DNA of 64,000 bases. Source: Lumbricus terrestris (Eukaryota > Annelida > Clitellata > Crassiclitellata > Lumbricidae). This document shows positions 55,459 to 64,000 of the stretch, one piece after another. The position numbers were made by a program, and so were the translations under genes. The stretch lies in the NCBI GenBank assembly GCA_949752735.1, contig OX457038.1, positions 57,331,906-57,395,905 on the forward strand, read 5' to 3'. Each line of letters opens with the position of its first letter. Within the stretch, counting starts at the first letter, position 1. The notes beneath the pieces are model-generated. The model worked only from the letters and a program-made list of their open reading frames with translations, had not been told where the DNA came from and did no database searches.

Positions 55459-58400
55459 CTAAAGGCTGAGAAGACAGGCAACACCTTGGCCAAAGAGAGG
55501 ACTGTACTGCCCGAGGTACTCTGGCTGATCATCCATGGTCATCGAACTACCATCGCCTTCATACAGTGACATATCCGGCTAAAAACACCATAAAAAAGGC
55601 CGTTAGTTTCCTTGTGCTGGTAGAGGGTTACCGGTAACAAGAATACATGATTTGTTAAATACATTATGAAGCATTTCAATTAGTGCTATTGTTCCACGCC
55701 TTTTCATAAGTGATATGCCCAGGTGCCTACATAAATTTACAATGAATAAATTCAGACAGCCCAGTGAAAGAATTATAAATACCACAAAAGGCATTAATGC
55801 TAGACTTGCAGAAGGATATTAGGCCTACTGTTATTACACAACTTTTGGTCAACAGGCTCAAATTTATGAGGAGCCATTTTTTTCAATCATTGATCACAAT
55901 TTTTTTTACAGGTTCCTGTAAGATATCTTCAAAGGTTCCTGTAAGATATCTTCAAATAATAAGTCACGTTTTAACTATTAATAATAATAATTAAAAGATT
56001 AAAAGATTAGTGTGCCAGATTTCACATGAATCAGAGGCAGAAGCAGTAGCTGAATGAAGGGAATTAGCAGTACTATATGGCATATGAAAGTCTGAAAGAC
56101 TAAACACTCGATACCAAGATAGTGGGATACAAAGACTGAGGCCAAGAGAAAGACTGATATATGCACCATGACTGAGACCAAGCTAAAGACAAATGTCATA
56201 CACAATATATATAGAAAACATAATTTAACATCATTCCATCAAACCCTAAAAAATCAGATGATATATCACTCACAAAATGTTTGAATTCTGTAGAAGTTTA
56301 AAACTAGTAAAAATACGACTAACCACCAAGGGCTTCACATCAAAGTCGAGTTCGACATGTGGCGATGGTGCCATGTAAATCTGACTTCCTTCAGAACTGA
56401 AGTCGCCAGCTTCTGGGACAAACTGTGAACGACTTGTTTGACTGAGAGAGTAGATGTGATCGTCCATGTTTGCAATGAAGGCTGAAGAAGTCTGGGAAAG
56501 CTGAAATGATTTAGAAGCAACAGATACCCACTAGTTCACAAGATTGACCCAGCCTTCAACTCCACAGAGCTGACTGTAAAAATTCGACTACAAAAAAACT
56601 GTAAACCTTGAATAAATAGCACTTACTAAAATGTATGGGAAACCAATAATGTAGCTCGTTGTTAAAGGGTTAAATTTCTAGTCTAATTTTACCACTCTAC
56701 CAAGTAATCCTACTGTGCACTTGTCGATTTGAATAAATACCTGATTATTTATTATTTATTACTACAAAACCACCTTACCAGTGGTGAGTCATCTTTCCAA
56801 GGCACCAAGATTGTGATATCATGTGAAGACGAAGAAGACAGATGTTCCAAGACGCAGAAATCAGTCTCAAATTCCTTCACTGACTGTTCCTCATCGTACA
56901 AATCAGGACCAGACAGAGGAAGCAACGGATTGTTTTCTGAAAAACAAATTCTTAAATATTTAAGATTGCAAACTAGCAACAATACAACTGAAATTTATCA
57001 CTTAGCATGTGATGTATAATGTAATATTATAAAGCATCCTGTATTATGACTTGACCCCTTTGTCCCTTGTGTTCGGTATGCCTTGGCTCAGAGCTGGCAT
57101 TTGCTGCGATAGGTCCCTCCACATGGAATGACCTCCCCTCTTGTACGGGCTAAGCTTATGCCTGGGTTCTTCCCTGTATCCTCTCACTCTCTCAAAACGT
57201 TTCTTTTCCCTCTGGAGATTCTGTGCTGAAAGCGCCTACAGCTGAAGTCTATGCTGCGAAAGGCGCTCAATACATTTTTTGACACGATACGTTTTGATAC
57301 GTGTCCTTCAGCAAACTCTCTTGTCTGCTGTGATGTGGCTTACCAGTAAACGCAAATAAGGAAATAGTATAAACCATTATAAGAATAGTATCAGCGACCA
57401 TTTCTATTCTGATACAGTGGGCTATACACAGATCTTCGTAAAAAGTCGCCACAGAACCTCAAATCCTGCTAGGAAAAAGAATTGTGAGAAGTTCATGCAA
57501 AACATCAAATAAGTAACCACAGTATAACATAAACAACATACATACATACACACACACATATATATATATATATAAAACTAAGATTTGACATAAACTGAAG
57601 CCCGTACAGTTTCTGTTTGCACAATGCACAATCAATAGTTAACTGGTCATAAAACAAAGAAATGTTGCTAACCATTTAAATCCTTTTGCTTGCAAACAGG
57701 AATCTGCTCATTTACCGCTTTTCCAGCTGTCCATCCATCTCTGCAAACAAAGAGATCTGAATCAACTTCACACAATGATGGAACATGACTACCAAAATTT
57801 TTCCATTGATGCTTACATAATTATTGCTTTTTTTAAAAATTCCTCAAACTCACTTGACCTCAGAATGTATGATCCATGCCATTTTCCGATAGACAGTGCA
57901 TGGTCACCATTGGTCAGTGTACTTAATTACTTACTATATAGCTGGTTTGGCAAAGGGAGCAGAAATCTCGAACAAAATGTCTGCCCCTTTGGGAATTTCA
58001 ACCTCCAAGCATCCAGTTGACAGTCCGCTACGCTCACCACTATACTACTACTGCAAACGATAACAATAATTCATTGTAAAGCCTTGTAACTAATAAGGAA
58101 AGGTGCCTTGTGGATGGATTTCCAGTGTTGGCAAATCCATCAACTCTGGACAAACTTGTACACTTCCGGATGAAGCTGTAATTATGTGTTTGGATATTTC
58201 CAGACCTGTCAAGAAAGAATTAGATAATAATACAAGCATGCATACGCACATTCAAGCATTGCCTTTTAAGATCTCATTATAAGGATTTCAAATTATAAAT
58301 AGCTCTTAGATTACAGGTATGTGATATTTTGGTACAGGCAAGTTGCTTAACCTACCACTAACATCACATATTTACATGGTCATATACTATAACTACACTA

Positions 58401-61400
58401 ACCAAACTAGATTAACAAATACTTGCAGGTTTAAGGCTCTACAACACTTCACTGTTTCCTTGGCACGACTTTCTGCTTGAACCTTCTTTTGCTGACGAAC
58501 ACTGAAACCAAAAAAGAAGAGCAATTCATTTCCATCATCATTATAAATAATCCAATCTGCAAGTCGCAAGTAAAGGACAAAATGCGCAGAAAGTTGAAAA
58601 AAGGATGGAATTTTTGGCAAGTGAAATGGCAGATGTTCAGTTACTGAAATGTTGCTCTTCACTTTTATATCCCTTCCAAATTGGATTCACTCTTTTTCAT
58701 TTTTTTAAATAATAATTTTCTTTGGCCGAGTTTCATGCATTCACTCCCTGATATACTGAAGAATTCTCCATCACATCACATATACAACTGCATTACGTTC
58801 CACAGCAGTGGCGTAGCAAGGAATTTTTGATGGGGGAAGTTTTATGGCCGGAAACCCTGTTTTTTGCTAGTTTTTCTTACTTAAATGGAAAATAACCTTA
58901 AAAACCTTTTTCCGGAGCCAATGGGGGGGTTTAACCCCCGAAACCCCCCTTGCCTACGCCACTGTTCCACAGTTCCACCAGCATTTGGAAATTACCTGCA
59001 TGCAAAAGTCGATGCTACAATGTTTTCTTCCGACCTGCGTCTCCTTTTCCTTGGTCCTTGACTGTATGAACCCTTCACTGATTTGCGTGACTTTGGTGTT
59101 TGCTGATTTCTATGAATGCAAGATATTCATCATAAGAACAGAACTCTGAACTACAACGATTAAAAAGTTTAAGTTTGTCTTTATCTGATAACTACAATCA
59201 CAGATTTACTGAGACTTAGAATATAATTAGTGTTTCAAATAAGTTCTACATTGCTGCAATGAATAAGTAAAATGTCGTGCAATGCTGTTATTCGCTGCCT
59301 GCATAAGTTCATATTTACCAACTGATGTACTATATACTGATAGTCCTTTAGAACTGAATTTTCCTCCTGACATACAAGAAATGTACTTCTTTGTTTTCAA
59401 GCCAAGGCACTTATATACAGAAGCTCAGTACAGTATATGCAGTTCAACTCAGGTAATATCACTTTACTATCTAAACTATTCAGCCTTGCAACTTGGAAAA
59501 ATAATGCTGTCTTAATCTTACCTAGCAACAGAGGCATCCTCATCATTTACCTAGCAACAGAGGCATCCTTATCACTTACCTAGCAACAGAGGCATCATCA
59601 TCATCTGACAACCACATTCGTTCGTTACACAACAGCTGCTGGGTTCCATTGTCTCGATTTTCTTCCTCATTTACAAACAGCGACTAACACAAAACACTTC
59701 TTACAACACCTTTTTATTGATGTGTCTTACATATAAAGTTATGAAGAGCTAAGAAGATAGCAGCAGCAGCAGTGCCACAACTGTGTGTTTTTGTTGCAAT
59801 AACTTGCATTGAATAAGTTGCACAGCTTGCACATTATATACTATATTCCCGCATGTGGTCAAAGCTCCACGGCTTCTCTAAACTACAACACCATAATCAG
59901 CATAATTTATACCGAGTTCAGTTATATATTACAGGAGTGAAGTAAAACTGCACATGCATTCTCATCATATATATTCCTCAAAGCAGGTTCAGTAAAAGAC
60001 AAAAGTTCTGTATTTATCTGAAGAGGCAATATATAAATTAATTGAACAAATGAATTTCAAATACTTCAGCAGGTTCCCATTTCCATTTCTTAATTATAGA
60101 GAGGGGCTTGATGTTTCTCAGACCTGAGTCAGGCTTCCTGTACAGTAGTCATCAAAAATCCCAGTAACATCCAAGGTTTCAAAGATTTTGATTGGTGTTT
60201 GAACCCAGCATCTTGATGGTGGAAGCTTGACAGGAGTAAATCCTATCGCTGGTCCCGCATCCTAAACAAAATTAAACAAATTTTATGAACTAAAACAATG
60301 ACCATTGTTCAACAACACACCATTCGCTGACTGTACTTGTGAAATGCATTAAAACTGCACAGGTTTCAAGCAATCAAAACTGTTAAAATGCTTTTAAAGG
60401 AGCTAGATAAATGCCAAGAGAATACACACAAGCTGTTAAGATCCCCCAAAACATGCAGTGCACCAGCAGTTTCTGCTAAAATAAGTACACGTAAATAAAT
60501 TCGATATACACACTGGGCATCACCTCTCGGACCTCTCCTATGTGCACACTTTTTCTCCTCAATGCCTAAGACGGATGAATCTAAGTCAATCGACAGCTGT
60601 TGCAAGTGTTGGTACTTCATATTCTCTGGCTCACATATGAGTTGAGGTCAAAGAAATCATCATTAGAACTAGCACATGAAAGGCTCTTCATTAACAAAAT
60701 AAAAGCTATGAGGTAGGAATCAGTATTTCCTACGCCTTCGTTCTTCACTGGAGTCCCTTCCAATGGCTTGACATTGGCGACAGCTCTTCGACCACTGGAC
60801 CGACTCATGCAGGATGTCTCGACCACTCCATCCACCTGTGGACGACAACCAGAGCAGACACTTCATGTCTATAGTATCAATAGATGATTAAACTATTTGT
60901 CTCGATTAACTTATTCAAGTATTTCATTTTGATTTCTTTCTATTAACTGGGGTATAAAACGGAGTACACTGATCACACTGTTGAGGAAAGATCAGAACGT
61001 CAAGATAAGAAATGGCCACCTGCTTAGAAAAAGAAGTTGCAATGATTTCGAATTCATGGCTGGTTATAATGGCTAGCTGAAAAGTCTGTATTTCTAATTA
61101 TCCTTATCATCACCACCATCATCATCATCCACACCACCACCACCAACAACACCATCACCGTCGTCATCATCATCATCTTCATCATCTTCATCATCGTCGT
61201 CATCATCATCATCATTATCATCATAACTAAGGAACAATTATATTAGTTTATGCGGTCAAAATAAAACCATAACTATGATAACCCAATAGTTTCGTCTTCA
61301 AAGAGCACAAAAGTCAAGCAAAGACTACTCAAGCAAGCTGGATGTGTTGAATCTGTACTCTGTAGACTGGATATTAAAGGCCGCTACTTGCCTCTCGGTC

Positions 61401-63858
61401 GAGTCCACTGCAGATGTACCTGGTCGACTCGTAGGCATTCTTGTGCTCTCTGGTCGCTTTCCTAACACAGAAATTTTACAGCTATGGACAGGTGAACAAC
61501 AAAGAACAAGAAATTAAAAAATGTAAAACTTTACATTAGAAACTTTGTCAATATTGAACAAGGGATTCAGATGAAGGATGTATGCCTGCATGGATATTTG
61601 ACCTGCCTAAACTTGGCAGAATGACATATTTGAAAGGTTTTCTGATTACATCTTAGACATCATTACTAACTTTCCAGCTCAAAATCATTCTCAAATGAAA
61701 GCTGAAAAGCAACTTCACGAAAACAAGAAAACCGATTCCTCTTTACAACAAACAATACACCTTACAGACACCAAGGTGAACAAATGACCAGACTCGTTAA
61801 CTTAATGCATGGAATCAGCAGATGCTAAAGTAGTCACAACATTTCACTCAGAGACACAATTGTCTCGTATGAAAAAAAATTCAGTGAAGCCACGGAAAAT
61901 ACTGATGTACAGACATGCACTAATCGGAGAAAAACCTTACTTTGAGCTTGTTGTATTCTGCTGTTTTTGAGAGACAGTAAAGTTCTCCTGTAACTGGTTG
62001 ACCTTTTTTGTACACCAACGGTTAACATTCTTAACGCCTTGCTTCTCGGCTACAAATATTTGACAGAATGTTGGAATTCTGCATCATATTTAATACTCGT
62101 GAGTAAATTACTTGTAAAACTTGTAATAATGCATATAATAACCTGAAATTCCACACAATACTCTACTTGCAAACCCTGCAAATCAAATGCAACACATACT
62201 CATAATACAAGTATAAGTCATCACAATATTTATACACATCCGTTACAATGGTTACAACATGGTGGGTAAATGTAGTGTGCCTTAACAGAAACTTCTGGGA
62301 AACCAACTAATGAGATTAACCTATCTTTTGGCTTATGTGAATGAAACTGAATATACACTTGTGGCAATTCAACTGAATTACCCCAAATTTTGTTAGTACT
62401 CATCTGCAAGCCCCAAGTGGGGCAACTAAGTTGACCTTAGGTGTCTTCGTATTTGACTGATTCTTCTTCTGTACACTGATGTTGTCTAAGGTAAGTGAAC
62501 TTCAACGTGTAAATGAAAGGTGGACTGCAATAAGTTGCCACATGCAGTCAATGAAGAACAGCAATAATGTTTTAATTCAAAATTGTTTGAGCACAATAAA
62601 ACATATTATGAGTACCATTTTGTATCATGCCATGGGAGAAAGCTTGGAAATTGCCTCCCAGGTCCCAACCCTATGTTCAAGGTTTACAACTGAGTGCACA
62701 TGATGATTTATTGTAGAGCAATACAATCTTCATTGAAAAGTTGCCCACTTGTTAGCCTCATGCTTGCACTTCAATGGAAAGATCTGAGGACCACTTTTGA
62801 CAGAGGTGCAAGTGTATACAGTTAACAGGATTTAAGATTTATCGTTAAAATAATAATTATTAAAATAATATATATTTGAAAGACCTTGTTTGAAGACAAA
62901 GCCAAGAAAATTATGAATCATATGTACAAACCTTTCTCCTGCAATAAAGTGACCACCATGCTCTCCAAAAAATCAATATGTTTAGCAGTTTCCTTCAGAA
63001 TTATGGCCTGCACAAACCAATTGCAAAAGTATAAATTACATGATGGATGTAAGACTGAAAAAAGTGGTTAAATGCATACACATAACCAATGAACAGTTGA
63101 ACACGCATGCATAAGTCACACCCACACAAAGTGGGGAAACTAAGTTCCCACCAGGTGACATGTGCACACAAGCCCTTTGATTTTATTACAGTTGATGAAT
63201 TTTATAGCACCTCATGCCTAAGGAACAGATTGCACTTCATAATTAAACATTTTGATTGAAAATCAGTTTTCATATAATTGGCCTACGTGCAAAAATACAA
63301 AGACAGCTTGCTTGCAAAACATTAAATCATTTCAGTTATTCATTTACTGTAGCTATTTCTGAAGTAATAAATTTCTTACAGTATAAAATATAGAATAGAA
63401 AATACACAGCATGCTATATACAACACTCTTAAAATGTTGCATTTGAACTCATGTCAAGCACTATGTGGCACGCTAATAATTATGAGGTTGCATTATACTG
63501 GATGTCATGCGACAATTCTAAAATTTCACTAGTTACTTTAGACAAACTTTATCTATATCCCCAATTAGTTGTACCAGAATTCACATGTTAACATTGGAGT
63601 GATGAACAATACAAGAAGGAGAGTGTATCATCAGATAAACAATTGAGCTTTTGCAATGCAGCATAAGAAATGACACAAAAATATATGAACCGTGCCTTGG
63701 ATATCTTTCTCCTTGTCGCTCTCTTTGTGACTGGAATAATATGTTTCAAGGTCTCATAACAGCAAGACAAGTTGGCACGCCATCGTGCGTCCGACTGTCT
63801 GCGACGCACTCTGATTTGATTTTCATTTGAAGAATTACGAGCAGACCTCATCTTGCTT
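55459..63858 (-). CDS. STRA8/MEIOSIN-like atypical bHLH protein, multi-exon
   Basis: Exons read by eye on the minus strand: 63858-63696 and 63007-62932 (bHLH), 62049-61941, about 61461-61388, 60835-60734, 60261-60124, 59683-59580, 59109-58996 (basic RKRRRR patch), 58501-58423, unresolved exons 58210-57410, then 56936-56779, 56500-56327 and the last exon 55578-55459 with TAG. Phases agree from 60835 to 58423 and from 56936 to the end. Two steps need GC donors or an unseen exon: the bHLH join and the 62049-61388 stretch. The protein is otherwise acidic and Ser-rich, with DDYC, SDDDASV and a C-terminal YLGQYSPLFG. STRA8 and MEIOSIN drive meiotic entry in vertebrate germ cells; that role here is inference from the bHLH. 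The start may lie beyond the window. Confidence 0.65.
57080..57290 (+). pseudogene. Small LINE 3' remnant
   Basis: Contains IGPSTWNDLPSC followed by an AAAGGCGCTCAATACATT end, the decayed 3' end of a CR1/L2-like LINE. It lies in an intron of the STRA8-like gene, in opposite orientation. Confidence 0.6.
58806..58964. mobile_element. 159-bp hAT-type MITE
   Basis: Ends CAGTGGCGTAGCAAGG and, inverted, CAGTGGCGTAGGCAAGG. Perfect 8-bp target duplication TTCCACAG (58798-58805, 58965-58972). Intronic in the STRA8-like gene, about 30 bp from an exon. Confidence 0.92.
59521..59607 (-). repeat. 29-bp tandem repeat carrying a splice donor, three units
   Basis: Three units (59521, 59550, 59579). On the minus strand each contains GATGCCTCTGTTGCTAG followed by GTAAGT, GTAAAT or GTAAGA. 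The first donor on the transcript (exon end 59580) keeps the frame; reading into the next unit meets TAA at once. Confidence 0.9.
61090..61225. repeat. CAT/CAC triplet microsatellite (intronic)
   Basis: ATC/ACC/CGT triplets of the same kind as at 120-1130, within an intron of the STRA8-like gene. Confidence 0.9.
62932..63007 (-). CDS. bHLH second half (helix 2) exon
   Basis: Acceptor TTTGTGCAG, donor AAAG|GTTTGT. Translates AIILKETAKHIDFLESMVVT then LLQEK, a classic amphipathic helix 2 running into a short leucine-rich extension. Placed after the preceding exon's KISK it gives the standard bHLH spacing SKAxILxxTxxHI. Confidence 0.8.
63696..63858 (-). CDS. bHLH first half (basic region, helix 1, loop) exon
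   Basis: Acceptor CTTTGTAG at 63859-63866. Met at 63851 is 7 nt into the exon and may be the start. It encodes VRRRQSDARWRANLSCCYET, then LKHIIP and a basic loop TKRATRRKISK. The RRRxSxARxRAxL pattern is that of STRA8; the Glu that contacts the E-box in ordinary bHLH proteins is replaced by Ala. The only GT after the loop (63690) gives the wrong phase; AAG|GC at 63695 would be in phase. Confidence 0.75.
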
Positions 63859-64000
63859 CTACAAAGATTGGGTATACGCATAAAGTGCCCCGAAATTAAA
63901 AGCAAAATGCACATGGAGTGGTGAAAAGTAGACTCCTAATGATCTAAATAGATAATATACTCTCAATCAGCTGTTCCGCTCTGCCTTTGTATTTCTTCAT

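Noticed and set aside
57410..58210. Three to four candidate small exons on the minus strand (around 58207, 57745, 57460)
   Set aside because: Good acceptors exist, but more than one combination of frames and donors is open; no unique model could be chosen, so they are only mentioned in the gene entry.
60490..60640. Open frame with PENMKYQHLQQL on the minus strand as another exon of the STRA8-like gene
   Set aside because: Exons 60835-60734 and 60261-60124 join in phase without it, and no donor after it keeps the frame; an alternative exon is possible but unsupported.

Overview
The window is metazoan nuclear DNA. It has spliced genes with canonical introns, LTR and non-LTR retrotransposons, many hAT-type DNA elements and long microsatellites. 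The short word TAGGCCTA and its variants recur in non-coding DNA, which with the element mix suggests a marine invertebrate deuterostome such as an echinoderm. This is inference, and the species is not identified.

Left part (1-25.5 kb, + strand): after triplet microsatellites there is a cluster of four GT10-type alpha-1,3-fucosyltransferase-like first exons (2415, 5194, 17484, 23217). Each ends at a GTAAG splice donor in the same phase. Only one matching C-terminal exon is visible (25133-25496), followed by a polyadenylation signal. The layout resembles a variable-first-exon/common-last-exon locus. Copies 1 and 2 are a recent ~2.8 kb tandem duplication, and each later received a different hAT MITE. 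An 8.9 kb LTR element (8518-17391, minus strand) with a Gag-protease ORF and no visible reverse transcriptase is inserted 92 bp upstream of copy 3. It has moved copy 3's upstream DNA to 8340-8517.

Middle part (25.5-43 kb) is a repeat island. It holds a 3.67 kb hAT-like element with a perfect 8-bp target duplication and a nested MITE, further MITEs, and a second LTR element (31474-40681) arranged LTR-internal-LTR-internal-LTR with one outer 4-bp target duplication. The LTR carries NRF1-like and E2F-like motifs upstream of a TATA box. Next come an array of CRE-like half-palindromes, palindromic CGACTCGA repeats, a MITE and a LINE fragment.

Right part: a six-exon basigin/neuroplastin-like gene (43499-49908, +) with two Ig domains and the family's distinctive membrane segment. 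A hAT element encoding a BED/CGGBP1-like finger lies in its third intron. On the minus strand (63858 down to 55459) is a multi-exon gene with an atypical bHLH of the STRA8/MEIOSIN type, the best candidate here for a meiosis regulator. Exon joins were checked by eye for phase. Some internal exons of this last gene are unresolved, and its 5' end may lie beyond the window.
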